A stretch of DNA of 38,983 nt, taken from the NCBI RefSeq assembly GCF_039541915.1, contig NZ_BAABHD010000065.1, forward strand, positions 1 through 38,983, in the 5' to 3' direction. The notes beneath the pieces are model-generated. The model saw only the letters and a program-made list of their open reading frames with translations. It was not told the origin of the DNA and searched no databases. Positions within the stretch are counted from its first letter, which is position 1. Each line of letters opens with the position of its first letter. The position numbers and the translations under genes were made by a program. Shown one piece after another: positions 25,237 to 35,114 of this stretch. Origin of the DNA: Nibrella saemangeumensis (lineage in GTDB: Bacteria > Bacteroidota > Bacteroidia > Cytophagales > Spirosomataceae).

Positions 25237-27654
25237 ATGTTCAGAAACTACCTCAAAATCGCCCTCCGCAATTTTGCGAAACATAAGGTTTATTCAGTCA
25301 TCAACCTCGGGGGCCTGACTATTGCCATTACCTGCTGTCTGCTGCTGGGGCTGTATGTACGGCACGAGTGGAGTTTTGACCACTTCCATATAAAAGCCGA
25401 CCGGCTGTACCGGGCCTGGACGCAGGAGGAGTACAAGGGCGACCGGTTCAGTAATGTATCGACGCCGTATATTCTCGGACCGTCGCTCAAAGAAACGTAT
25501 CCGGAGGTAGAAGCCATCAGCCGCGTACTGGTCATGGGCCTCAACGTCAAGAAGGGCGCGGACGTTATGAGCGAGCGCGTACACATGGCCGACCCGGATT
25601 TGTTCCGGATGTTCGACTTTCCGCTCATTCATACGTCCGGTGGCAATCCGTTGCAGGAGTTATCCTCTGTGGTTCTCACCGAGGATATTGCCCGTAAATA
25701 CTTTGGAAGTGAGAATCCTGTCGGTAAGACCATTCAGATGCAGCTCGATAGCGTCATGCAGGCGTATACTGTGACGGCGGTTGCCAAAAACATCCCGACC
25801 AATTCAAGCATCCGCTTCGGTATAGTTGTTTCGATGGCGCATATCAAAGCGTTACGCTCTGATAAAACCCTAAAGAACTGGTTGAATATAGAGCCGGAGA
25901 CGTTTGTACTCCTGCGGGAAGGAGCCGACCCGAATAAGCTGGCTGACAAGTATCCATCTCTGCTAAAAACGGCGCTGGGTGATTATTATACAGGAAACAA
26001 CTATATCATCAACCTGCAGCCCGTTACCGATATTCACCTCAACAACGAACTGGCGGGCGGTAATGAACCGGTGAGCAATCCGGCCTATTCGTACATTCTG
26101 TCGGCCATTGCCTTGTTTCTGCTCGTGATTGCCTGCATTAATTTCATGGCCTTGTCGCTGGGCCGGTCGGTAAGCCGGGCACAGGAGGTGGGGGTTCGGA
26201 AAGCGATGGGGGCCCTGCGGAGCCAACTGATGAACCAGTTCTGGAGCGAAGCGCTGCTGATGACCATTCTGGCTGTTGTGCTTGGTTTAGTACTGGCAGT
26301 GGTCCTGCTCCCCTTATTTTCCCAACTGGCTAATCAGGAACTACAGTTCCGGTTCGACGGCACCACGCTGCTCTTTTTGCTGGGCCTGATTCTGGTGGTT
26401 GGGTTAGTGGCCGGTAGTTACCCGGCTCTGGTCTTGTCCGGTTTTCGTCCGGTGGAGGTCCTGAAAGGCAAGATTTCGTTGAAAGGGGATGTGAGCTGGT
26501 TCCGGCGCGGGCTGGTGGTCCTTCAATTCAGCCTTTCAGTGACGCTGATTGCCAGTACGGTGGTGCTGAACCAACAATTGAGCTACTTGCAGGATAAGTC
26601 GCTGGGTTATAATAAAGAGCAGATGGTGATTGTCCCGACTGGTATCAGTGGCTCGGAAGGGCGACAGTTGGTCGAGCGATACCGGAACGCCCTGACTAGT
26701 CAGAAAGACGTAGTTAGCGTAGGCGCTTCGGCCTTTGCCTTTGCCTCTGGCGACTGGGGCGAAGTGGGCTATACCGATGATAAGAAAGTGTACCGTAAGT
26801 TCCGGTTTAATGTCGTTGACCCATACTTTATTCCAACATACGGCGTCAAACTAGTAGCGGGTCGCAACTTCGACCCGGCAAACAGCGCTGATATCTTCGG
26901 GGCGCTTATCGTAAACCAGGCCTTTGTCAAACAATATGGCTGGAAAGACCCTCTTAACGAGCGACTGCCTGGCAAGTTTCACGACCATCGTGTCATCGGC
27001 GTCACCGAGGACTTCCACTATGCGTCGCTGCACTCAAAGGTAGAGCCTCTGGTGCTGCTTATCCGGCCCGATTCGCTGTACAGGCATATCGAGAACATCA
27101 ACGTTTCGAGTTCGTCGGCACCCGATATTGCCATCCGGCTATCGGCAGGTAATCTTTCCAGGAAGGTAGCGCTACTGGAGCAAACCTGGAAACGGATAGC
27201 TCCTAACGAGCCGTTCAGTTTCTCGTTTGTCGACACGGATTTACAACGCCAGTACCAGGCTGAGCAGCGGCTGAGCCGTATTGTGACCATTGCGTCGGGC
27301 CTTTCTATCCTGATTGCCTGCCTGGGTTTGTTCGGCCTTGCTACACTGGCCGTAGCCCGCCGGACCAAGGAGATTGGCGTACGAAAAGTGCTGGGTGCTT
27401 CGGTGCCAGATATTGTGGGGCTGCTCTCTAAGGATTTTCTGAAACTGGTGCTGGTGGCCATTGTCATTGCTTCGCCGGTTGCCTGGTGGGCCATGAACCA
27501 ATGGCTACAGGATTTTGCCTATCGCATTGATGTGCAATGGTGGGTATTCATCCTGGCCGGTATTACGGCCCTGCTCATCGCTTTCCTCACCGTAAGTTAT
27601 CAGTCGGTAAAGGCGGCTCTGATGGACCCGGTGAAGAGTTTGAGAACTGAGTAA
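25237..27654 (+). CDS. FtsX/MacB-type permease, array gene 3
   Basis: 805 residues. Opening MFRNYLKIALRNFAKHKVYS, helix 1 INLGGLTIAITCCLLLGLYV. The first FtsX domain has AQEVGVRKAMGALRSQLMNQ, the second TKEIGVRKVLGASV after LAVARR, and the end is ALMDPVKSLRTE. It is the second gene of the unit that begins with the small secreted protein. The following copy starts after only 27 bp, so these two are almost certainly co-transcribed. Confidence 0.95.
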   Translation: MFRNYLKIALRNFAKHKVYSVINLGGLTIAITCCLLLGLYVRHEWSFDHFHIKADRLYRAWTQEEYKGDRFSNVSTPYILGPSLKETYPEVEAISRVLVMGLNVKKGADVMSERVHMADPDLFRMFDFPLIHTSGGNPLQELSSVVLTEDIARKYFGSENPVGKTIQMQLDSVMQAYTVTAVAKNIPTNSSIRFGIVVSMAHIKALRSDKTLKNWLNIEPETFVLLREGADPNKLADKYPSLLKTALGDYYTGNNYIINLQPVTDIHLNNELAGGNEPVSNPAYSYILSAIALFLLVIACINFMALSLGRSVSRAQEVGVRKAMGALRSQLMNQFWSEALLMTILAVVLGLVLAVVLLPLFSQLANQELQFRFDGTTLLFLLGLILVVGLVAGSYPALVLSGFRPVEVLKGKISLKGDVSWFRRGLVVLQFSLSVTLIASTVVLNQQLSYLQDKSLGYNKEQMVIVPTGISGSEGRQLVERYRNALTSQKDVVSVGASAFAFASGDWGEVGYTDDKKVYRKFRFNVVDPYFIPTYGVKLVAGRNFDPANSADIFGALIVNQAFVKQYGWKDPLNERLPGKFHDHRVIGVTEDFHYASLHSKVEPLVLLIRPDSLYRHIENINVSSSSAPDIAIRLSAGNLSRKVALLEQTWKRIAPNEPFSFSFVDTDLQRQYQAEQRLSRIVTIASGLSILIACLGLFGLATLAVARRTKEIGVRKVLGASVPDIVGLLSKDFLKLVLVAIVIASPVAWWAMNQWLQDFAYRIDVQWWVFILAGITALLIAFLTVSYQSVKAALMDPVKSLRTE

Positions 27655-27681
27655 CTATCTACATCTATCCATACACACACT

Positions 27682-30105
27682 ATGCTTCGAAACTATTTCA
27701 CTACTGCATTTCGGGCGCTGAAACGTAACTGGAGCTATAGCCTTATCAATGTCGTAGGGCTAACGTTTGGGCTGGCCTGTTGTCTGCTGCTTTTTCTGGT
27801 CATTCGCTACGAACTGAGTTTCGACCAGCACCATGCCAATGCCAGCCAACTCTACCGCATTGTCACGCACGTAAAAACGTCGGAAGGAGAAGGGTATAAT
27901 TCGGGTATGCCGATGCCGGCGCTGGCAGCCCTGCGCAATGACTTTCCGGACATGAAGCAGGACCTGACCATGATTAGTGACCTGCGCGAGACGCTGGTAG
28001 CCGCCAACGACCCGCAGGCCATGGGTGGCCTGCGCCGGTTTGAGGAACCAAGAGGAAGTGTGGCCTTTGTGGAGCCGGAGTACTTCCGGTTGTTCAGCTA
28101 TCAATGGGTACAGGGTAATCCCGCTACGGCTCTGGCGAATCCAAACACGGTAGTGCTGACGGAAGCAATGGCGCAGAAGTATTTTGGTACGGCCAACCCC
28201 ATCGGCAAAATCATTAAAGTCCGGAACAAAATGGACTTTGTCGTGACCGGTCTGATAAAGAATCCGCCCGTTACGACAGACCTGCCCTTTGGTATCCTGC
28301 TTTCGTTTGCGTCGCTGAAAGAGTTTGGGGCCAATACCGGTTGGGACGATTGGCAATCAAATTCCAGTGGCGTACAGATTTACCTGAAGCAGACCGGAGA
28401 CCCGGCGCAGCTGGAGCGTCAACTGGTTGCGTTTACCCGGAAATACATACCCGCCGAAGATGCCCAGCGGCAACGGTATGAATTACAGCCGCTGAGCGAC
28501 TTACACTTCAATCCTGAGATTAGTACCTATAGCGGGCGCACGGTGAGCCGGCGGATGGTTTGGGCCATGGGATTAATTAGCCTGTTTTTGCTGATAACCG
28601 CCTGCATCAACTTTGTCAATCTGGCTACGGCGCAGGCTATCCGGCGGGCTAAGGAAGTAGGTGTCCGGAAAGTGCTGGGTAGCTCACGGATGCAACTGGT
28701 GCGGCAGTTTCTGGGCGAGACCGGCTTTCTGACGGGTATATCCATTGTACTGGCCCTGATCATTGCCTACATGACGGTGCCCTATCTGGCAGACTTGTTG
28801 GAAATCAGCCTGACGTTCTCTCTTTTTGCAAACCAGCAACTTGTCGGTTTTCTGCTTCTGCTGGGGATTTTAACGACCTTTCTGGCTGGGTTTTACCCGG
28901 CGCTGGTGCTGTCGGGCTATCAGCCGGTACAGGCGCTGAAAAGTAAAATACGCGTGGTGGGTACCGGTCAGCTGACACTTCGCCGGAGCCTGATTGTGCT
29001 GCAATTTGCGATTTCGCAGATGCTGATTATTGGAACCATTGTTGCCTATAACCAGATGGAGTACTTCCGGTCGGCAGATATTGGTTTCCGTAAAGAAGCG
29101 ATTCTGACCGTACCTATTCCGGAGAAGAAGCCGGGGCAGTTAGAAGTTTTCCGCAACCAGTTAGCCGCCTTACCCGGTGTGGAATCAGTCAGTTTTGGCT
29201 TTTCGGTGCCCTCGGCGAATGGCAACTGGTGGACAAGTTTTCAGTTTGAGAATGCGGAAAAGCCCAGCGACTTCGGGGTGGTCATGCGTCCGGCCGATAC
29301 GGCTTACATCAGCACGTACGGAATGAAACTGCTGGCAGGTCGTAATTTTCAGCCCGCCGACACCATGCGCGAGGCTGTCATTAACGAAACCCTGCTCCAT
29401 AAACTGGGCATAAATGACCCGCATCAGGTTATCGGCAAATTGATTTCCGTGAGCGGGAATGCAAAAATGCCGATTGTGGGCGTAGTCCGGGATTTCAATA
29501 CTTTCTCGCTCCACCGGAAAACCGATCCCTGCGTACTGACTCCTTACCGCAACGCGTATAACCTGGCCGGAATCAAATTTGCCGGACAGGGCGGCACCGC
29601 CGGCATTAGTCGACTGCTGGCTTCGGTTGAAAAAGAGTGGACGGCTGCTTTTCCCGACTTCCTGTTCAAATACGAGTTCCTGGACCAGACGCTGGCTAAC
29701 TTTTACCAGGGTGAGGAGCGGATGTACTCCATCTTCCGACTGCTGGCCGGTATCGCCATTTTCATCGGCTGTTTAGGCTTATACGGGGTAGTAGCCCTCA
29801 TGGCCGAATCGCGCACGAAGGAGGTGGGCATTCGGAAAGTGCTGGGAGCCACTACCGCCCATATCTTCGGCCTGTTCTCGGTCGACTTCCTGAAACTGGT
29901 GCTGATTGCGCTCGTCATTGCCTCACCCATTGCGTATTATGTCATGGATAAATGGCTGGCCGATTTCGACTATAAAATCAATATCGAATGGTGGATGTTT
30001 GCCCTGACCGGCTTACTGGCCACCGGCATCGCCCTGCTGACGGTCTCCTTCCAAAGCGTGAAGGCGGCTTTGATGAATCCGGTGAAGAGCCTGAGAGCCG
30101 AATAA
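27682..30105 (+). CDS. FtsX/MacB-type permease, array gene 4
   Basis: 807 residues, the longest copy. Opening MLRNYFTTAFRALKRNWSYS, helix 1 INVVGLTFGLACCLLLFLVI. The first FtsX domain has AKEVGVRKVLGSSRMQLVRQ, the second TKEVGIRKVLGATT after LMAESR, and the end is ALMNPVKSLRAE. Tightly spaced behind array gene 3. A perfect 18-bp heptamer-repeat hairpin follows its stop codon and may lower expression of, or separate it from, array gene 5. Confidence 0.95.
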   Translation: MLRNYFTTAFRALKRNWSYSLINVVGLTFGLACCLLLFLVIRYELSFDQHHANASQLYRIVTHVKTSEGEGYNSGMPMPALAALRNDFPDMKQDLTMISDLRETLVAANDPQAMGGLRRFEEPRGSVAFVEPEYFRLFSYQWVQGNPATALANPNTVVLTEAMAQKYFGTANPIGKIIKVRNKMDFVVTGLIKNPPVTTDLPFGILLSFASLKEFGANTGWDDWQSNSSGVQIYLKQTGDPAQLERQLVAFTRKYIPAEDAQRQRYELQPLSDLHFNPEISTYSGRTVSRRMVWAMGLISLFLLITACINFVNLATAQAIRRAKEVGVRKVLGSSRMQLVRQFLGETGFLTGISIVLALIIAYMTVPYLADLLEISLTFSLFANQQLVGFLLLLGILTTFLAGFYPALVLSGYQPVQALKSKIRVVGTGQLTLRRSLIVLQFAISQMLIIGTIVAYNQMEYFRSADIGFRKEAILTVPIPEKKPGQLEVFRNQLAALPGVESVSFGFSVPSANGNWWTSFQFENAEKPSDFGVVMRPADTAYISTYGMKLLAGRNFQPADTMREAVINETLLHKLGINDPHQVIGKLISVSGNAKMPIVGVVRDFNTFSLHRKTDPCVLTPYRNAYNLAGIKFAGQGGTAGISRLLASVEKEWTAAFPDFLFKYEFLDQTLANFYQGEERMYSIFRLLAGIAIFIGCLGLYGVVALMAESRTKEVGIRKVLGATTAHIFGLFSVDFLKLVLIALVIASPIAYYVMDKWLADFDYKINIEWWMFALTGLLATGIALLTVSFQSVKAALMNPVKSLRAE

Positions 30106-30108
30106 GTA

Positions 30109-30178
30109 GGCAGTTCTCAGTAGGCAGTAAGCAGAAAACAGGCCACGTATTCTGCCTACTGCTTACTGCCTACTGAAG
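30109..30178. repeat. Heptamer-repeat hairpin, array genes 4-5
   Basis: The clearest of the four. The left side is AGTAGGC-AGTTCTC-AGTAGGC-AG and then AGTAAGC-type units in strict 7-nt phase. The right side is CTGCCTA-CTGCTTA-CTGCCTA in the same phase. A perfect 18-bp stem joins 30117-30134 to 30159-30176 around a 24-nt loop. No T-tract follows. Confidence 0.75.
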
Positions 30179-30189
30179 ACTATAAAACT

Positions 30190-32571
30190 ATGCTAAGGAA
30201 TTACCTCAAAATCGCCTTTCGTACGCTGTGGAAGAACCGGCTGTTCACAGCTATCAATGTTCTTGGCCTTTCGGTAGGGCTGGCCTGCGTGGTGGTGCTG
30301 ATTCTGTTTGCGCAGAAGTGCCTGACCTGGGACCAGTTTCATACCAATATCGACCGTATCTACTACGTCCAGACTGCGGCAAATGGCCAAGCCTATAATC
30401 AAACGGTTTACCCGATTCTGGACCAGATGCTAAAGGACTATCCGGAGATTGAGGCCGGTACGCACATCCAGACCTGGAGTAATCCCTGGATTAGCTACGG
30501 CGGTAAGAACCTGCAGGAGCGTACCATCTATGTCGAACCAGCTTTTTTTAAAGTTTTTAGCTTTGGTCTTAAATACGGTGACCGCACCACGGCACTGCGC
30601 GACAAACACTCCATTGTGCTTAGTGAAAAAGTGGCGGAGAACCTGTTTGGCAAGGCAAATCCAGTAGGTAAAACCGTAACGCTCAGCGATACGGCACAAT
30701 ACACGGTGACGGGTGTACTGGACAACATCCCCGCCAATTCATCCCAGCAGTTTGAGGTAGTCTTGTCTACGGCCACGCTGCTCGACATACCCAATTTTAA
30801 GGAGAACGCCGACTGGTACAACACCTTTGCTTCGGTTTTCCTGCTGCTCAAAAAAGATACGGACAAGGCCCGGCTGGAAGCCAAATTACCACAATTAGTC
30901 AAGGCCCATTTCACGTCCGAGGGGCAGAACCGCACGGTGCTGCTGAACGGCTACCGCGATTTTGTCCACGATAACAATCCATCCTTTTCAGGACTGATTT
31001 ACGGCGCTATTACCATCGCCGTTTTTCTGCTCTTAATCATTAGCATCAACCTCGTAAACCTCAATATGGCTTCTGCGCTACCCAGAGCTAAAGAGGTAGC
31101 CATGCGGCAGGTAGTCGGCGCTACGCGCCGACTTGTGCTGGGCCAATTCTGGATAGAATCGGGATTGTTGGTGGCCACTTCGATGGTGTTGTCTATTCTG
31201 TTTGCTATTTACTACCTCATTCCCGGCTTCAATCAGTTACGCGACGGGCGCATGCAACTGGACATTTCCTGGGCCAGCGACTACCCGACCATTCTTACCG
31301 TGCTGGGTATTGCGGTGCTGGTGGCAGCCGTGGCGGGTACTTACCCGGCACTGTATCTGTTGAGGCTTAATACGACCGATGCGGTCAAAGGTAAAATTTC
31401 GGCTGACCCGCAGCAGGGACGTCTCCGCCAGAATGGTCTGATTGTAGTGCAGTTTGCTCTGGCCGTCATTTTTATTATAGGTACCATCGGTATGCGCCAT
31501 CAGATTCAGTACATGAAGCAGGCTGACCTGGGCTATGACAAACAGAATGTACTGGTCTTTAAAACCGATTTGGCGTATAAAGATGAGCAATCAGCCATTT
31601 CGCAGGGGCAGGCTATTCTGAACGACCTGCGCCAGGATGCTTCGGTTGAAGCGTTTACGTCGTCGGAGGTAACACCGGTGCGGTACTGGAACAATTTCAA
31701 CACCTACTACCCCGAGGGGAATCAAGCACAGCAGGTAAAATTCCGGCATGTGTCGGGCGCGGTTAATTATTTTGAGACCTATCGGATTCCGCTGCTGGAA
31801 GGACGCTCGTTTTCCGATGCAACGCCGGCCGATTCGGCCATGAATGCGGTTGTCATCAATGAGGCTGCGATGAAAGCGCTGGGGTGGACCACGGCCGTCG
31901 GTAAAAAGCTACGCCAGCAGAACAACGATGACGTGTATACCGTCATTGGCGTGACCAAAGATTTTCATTACCAGAATCTGAAAGAACATATCGAACCGCT
32001 GCTGCACTGGTATGGCGGCCGGCAGTCGCTCAGCAGCTTCCTCAGCGTTCGCCTGACCGACGAAGCGAAAGCCCCGGCTTTGATTCAGAAGCTGGAGGGC
32101 CAGTTCAAGAGAATTCCGGCCCGACGGGAGCTGAGCTACTTCTATTTCAGCGACGAAGTAGCCAAAGCCTACCGCCCCATCGATGACATCTGGCGCATGA
32201 TTGGCTTTGTTACGATGGTGGCTATTCTTACAGCCTGCGCCGGTATCTTCGGACTTATTTCCCTGGTGACTAAACGACGTACGAAAGAGATTGGCGTTCG
32301 CAAGGTGTTAGGGGCCAGTGTCCTTAATATCACTACGCTGCTGACCAAAGATTTTCTGAGGCTGGTGTTGCTGGCTTTCCTCATTGGGTCACCCATTGCC
32401 TGGTGGATAGGCGAAAAGATGCTGAACTACTTTGCCTACCGCACCGAAACCCAGTGGTGGTTCTTTGCGATAGGTGGCCTGCTGGCTCTCGGTATTGCGC
32501 TACTAACCGTTTCGTTCCAAACAATACGAGCGGCTTTAATGAACCCGGTGAAGAGCCTGAGAACTGAGTAG
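30190..32571 (+). CDS. FtsX/MacB-type permease, array gene 5
   Basis: 793 residues. Opening MLRNYLKIAFRTLWKNRLFT, helix 1 INVLGLSVGLACVVVLILFA. Its first FtsX domain is the most divergent of the set: AKEVAMRQVVGATRRLVLGQ, where the others keep a VG(V/I/M/L)RK core. The second has the usual TKEIGVRKVLGASV after LVTKRR. It ends ALMNPVKSLRTE. It lies between two heptamer-repeat hairpins. The altered first coupling segment may mean a changed contact with the ATPase on one half of the transporter. Confidence 0.95.
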   Translation: MLRNYLKIAFRTLWKNRLFTAINVLGLSVGLACVVVLILFAQKCLTWDQFHTNIDRIYYVQTAANGQAYNQTVYPILDQMLKDYPEIEAGTHIQTWSNPWISYGGKNLQERTIYVEPAFFKVFSFGLKYGDRTTALRDKHSIVLSEKVAENLFGKANPVGKTVTLSDTAQYTVTGVLDNIPANSSQQFEVVLSTATLLDIPNFKENADWYNTFASVFLLLKKDTDKARLEAKLPQLVKAHFTSEGQNRTVLLNGYRDFVHDNNPSFSGLIYGAITIAVFLLLIISINLVNLNMASALPRAKEVAMRQVVGATRRLVLGQFWIESGLLVATSMVLSILFAIYYLIPGFNQLRDGRMQLDISWASDYPTILTVLGIAVLVAAVAGTYPALYLLRLNTTDAVKGKISADPQQGRLRQNGLIVVQFALAVIFIIGTIGMRHQIQYMKQADLGYDKQNVLVFKTDLAYKDEQSAISQGQAILNDLRQDASVEAFTSSEVTPVRYWNNFNTYYPEGNQAQQVKFRHVSGAVNYFETYRIPLLEGRSFSDATPADSAMNAVVINEAAMKALGWTTAVGKKLRQQNNDDVYTVIGVTKDFHYQNLKEHIEPLLHWYGGRQSLSSFLSVRLTDEAKAPALIQKLEGQFKRIPARRELSYFYFSDEVAKAYRPIDDIWRMIGFVTMVAILTACAGIFGLISLVTKRRTKEIGVRKVLGASVLNITTLLTKDFLRLVLLAFLIGSPIAWWIGEKMLNYFAYRTETQWWFFAIGGLLALGIALLTVSFQTIRAALMNPVKSLRTE

Positions 32572-32579
32572 GCGATTTT

Positions 32580-32667
32580 AGTGGGCAGTTCTCAGTAAGC
32601 AGTAAGCAGAAGCGGCCCCATCACGCTGCTCTTCAGTCTTGCCTACTGCAAACTGCCTACTGTAGAC
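32580..32667. repeat. Heptamer-repeat hairpin, array genes 5-6
   Basis: The left side is AGTGGGC-AGTTCTC-AGTAAGC-AGTAAGC-AG (32580-32610), in 7-nt phase. The right side, from 32638, is GCCTACTGCAAACTGCCTACTGTAG in the complementary sense. Pairing is imperfect but extends over ~20 positions. It fills most of the 105-bp spacer. Confidence 0.6.
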
Positions 32668-32676
32668 TTCAAAACA

Positions 32677-35091
32677 ATGCTACGCAACTACCTCAAAATC
32701 GCTCTTCGCAGCCTGTTGAAGCATAAAGTTTTCTCAGTGGTAACCATTGTCGGATTGGCGGTGGGTATGGCGGTTTGTCTGCTGATTGTGCAGTATGTTC
32801 AGTTCGAGCAGAGTTATGACCGGCAGAGTCCACACGCCGACCAAATCTGGCGCGTATACGTGGAGAACTACAGCAACGGCACGCTGGATACCCGCGATGC
32901 CAATACCCACAGCGCCGTAGGCCCGACCTTAAAGGCCGAACTGCCTGAGGTGGTCGATTATACCCGCGTGTACAGCGCCAGGGAACTGACGGTTATCCGG
33001 AATAAAACGCCCTATGCCCAGAGCAAAGCCTACGCCGTGGACCCGTCATTTCTGCGACTGTTTCCGTACCGGGTGCTTCGTGGTAATGCTATGCAGGGGT
33101 TGAGTCAGCCGGGTAATATGGTTTTAACTGCGTCAGTAGCAAACAAGTATTTCGGCAATAGCAATCCGGTGGGGCAAACGCTGCAACTGGTGGGCGGCTG
33201 GTTTAGCGCTCCACATACGGTGGCCGCCGTGATTGAGGATGTGCCGCTCAATACACACTTCAAGTTTGACATGCTGCTGCCGTACCAAACGCTATATAGT
33301 CAGGGGCACAAAGACAATTGGGAAAACTACTGGGACTACAACTATATCCAGCTGCATCCCCAGGCCAATGCCGCCCTGGTTCAGGCTAAACTGACTGAGT
33401 TGAGCAAGCTGTATCTCAGCAAGAGCAATCTGGTGCTGAATATGCAGCCGCTGACCGATATTCACCTACGCTCAGACCTGACGTATGAGCACGAACCCAA
33501 CGGCAGCGCCCGCATGGTGTACTTTCTGCTGCTGATTGCTGCGTTCATTCTCGGCATTGCCTGGATTAACTATAGCAACCTGACAACCGCCCGGGCGATG
33601 GAGAGGGCCAAAGAAGTCGGGCTGCGCAAAGCCATCGGTGCCAACCGCTGGCAAATGATGGGACAGTTTTTGGGAGAAGCCGTCGCAGTCAATCTCCTGG
33701 CTATTGGCCTCGCCATCCTCCTGATGCAACTCGCCGGCCCCGCCTTTAACCAGTTAACCTATAAACCACTGAACCAATCAACTAACCTCCCGGCACTGGC
33801 GGGGCTATTTGTCATCAGCGTACTGGGTTCAGGTTTTTATCCAGCCGTGGTGTTGTCGGGCTACGAGCCGATGAGTATGCTGCGCGGGTCTATTGGTCGT
33901 TTCGGCAAAGGATTGGTGCTGCGCAAGTCGCTGGTGGTCTTTCAACTGGTGTGTACGGTGGTTATGCTGGCGGCAACGGTTACGATATACCGGCAGATTG
34001 ATTTCCTGCAACACCATGACCTCGGCGTGTCTATCGACCAGATGCTGGTGCTGAAAGCGCCCCGCTTCGACTACAACCAGGATTCGGTATACCGAAACAA
34101 ATACGAAGTGTTCAAGGCTGAAGTGGCTAAGCTGCCGCATGTGCAGCGTATAGCGGCCTCGTCGGTTGTACCGGGCGAAGGCATCAATGCCATCGGCGGC
34201 ACCAGCGATGGCGTATTCTGGAAGAAACGCATCACCAATAATAAGCAGACGTTCTATTTTGTCAACGTCGACGAGCCGTTCATGCGAACCTACGGTGTCC
34301 GGCAACTGGCTGGACGAGGCCTGGAAGCCGACCAGCCTCAATGGCGTAATCAATACCTCATTAACCGGTCCGCGTTGAAAGCGATGGGTTTTCCGTCGCC
34401 CGAAGCCGCCGTTGGCGAAGCCATGGTATTTGGCGGGGAAGGAGCCAGCCGGGGCAATGACATGCGCATCATCGGTGTCATCGACGATTTTCATATTGAG
34501 TCGCTGAAGCTGCCAACCCGCCCGACCCTCTATATGTGCCCACCCGCCACCCGAATGGCCTACTTTTCGGTAAAGCTTGGCACGCAGCAACTTCCCGGCA
34601 CAATAGAACGGCTGAATCAACTCTGGAAGCAACTTTACCCCGACAGCCCCTTTGAATACTTCTTTCTGGACCAGAGGTTTGATGAGCAATACCGGGCCGA
34701 ACGCCAATTCCAGAGCATCTTTACCGTCTTCACCGGACTGGCTATTCTGGTGGCTTGTCTGGGGCTGTTTGGGCTGGCCACCTTCACCGCCGAGCAGCGC
34801 ACCAAGGAAATTGGCGTTCGAAAAGTATTAGGTGCCTCTGTACCGAGCCTCGTCTCGATGCTCAATAAAGACTTCCTGAACCCCGTACTCATGGCCATCC
34901 TCATCGCTACACCTATCGCCTGGTACGCCATGGACCAATGGCTCCAAAACTTCACCTACCGCATCAACCTCGACTGGTGGATATTTGCCCTGGCGGGTCT
35001 GCTGGCGGTGGTGATTGCCCTATTTACGGTCTCCTTCCAAAGCGTGAGGGCGGCTTTGATGAATCCGGTCAAGAGTTTGCGGTCGGAGTAA
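32677..35091 (+). CDS. FtsX/MacB-type permease, array gene 6
   Basis: 804 residues. Opening MLRNYLKIALRSLLKHKVFS, helix 1 VTIVGLAVGMAVCLLIVQYV. The first FtsX domain has AKEVGLRKAIGANRWQMMGQ, the second TKEIGVRKVLGASV after FTAEQR, and the end is ALMNPVKSLRSE. Last permease of the array; the Hsp70-like gene begins 23 bp after its stop and may be read from the same mRNA. Confidence 0.95.
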   Translation: MLRNYLKIALRSLLKHKVFSVVTIVGLAVGMAVCLLIVQYVQFEQSYDRQSPHADQIWRVYVENYSNGTLDTRDANTHSAVGPTLKAELPEVVDYTRVYSARELTVIRNKTPYAQSKAYAVDPSFLRLFPYRVLRGNAMQGLSQPGNMVLTASVANKYFGNSNPVGQTLQLVGGWFSAPHTVAAVIEDVPLNTHFKFDMLLPYQTLYSQGHKDNWENYWDYNYIQLHPQANAALVQAKLTELSKLYLSKSNLVLNMQPLTDIHLRSDLTYEHEPNGSARMVYFLLLIAAFILGIAWINYSNLTTARAMERAKEVGLRKAIGANRWQMMGQFLGEAVAVNLLAIGLAILLMQLAGPAFNQLTYKPLNQSTNLPALAGLFVISVLGSGFYPAVVLSGYEPMSMLRGSIGRFGKGLVLRKSLVVFQLVCTVVMLAATVTIYRQIDFLQHHDLGVSIDQMLVLKAPRFDYNQDSVYRNKYEVFKAEVAKLPHVQRIAASSVVPGEGINAIGGTSDGVFWKKRITNNKQTFYFVNVDEPFMRTYGVRQLAGRGLEADQPQWRNQYLINRSALKAMGFPSPEAAVGEAMVFGGEGASRGNDMRIIGVIDDFHIESLKLPTRPTLYMCPPATRMAYFSVKLGTQQLPGTIERLNQLWKQLYPDSPFEYFFLDQRFDEQYRAERQFQSIFTVFTGLAILVACLGLFGLATFTAEQRTKEIGVRKVLGASVPSLVSMLNKDFLNPVLMAILIATPIAWYAMDQWLQNFTYRINLDWWIFALAGLLAVVIALFTVSFQSVRAALMNPVKSLRSE

Positions 35092-35114
35092 TGCCTTATT
35101 TAGTTGACAAGTAA

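Noticed and set aside
12793..32667. Heptamer repeats as a CRISPR array
   Set aside because: Units are 7 nt without spacers, in inverted arms in four separate places, and no cas gene is present.
33829..34707. 292-codon minus-strand frame within array gene 6
   Set aside because: Antisense shadow of an intact, well-conserved permease.
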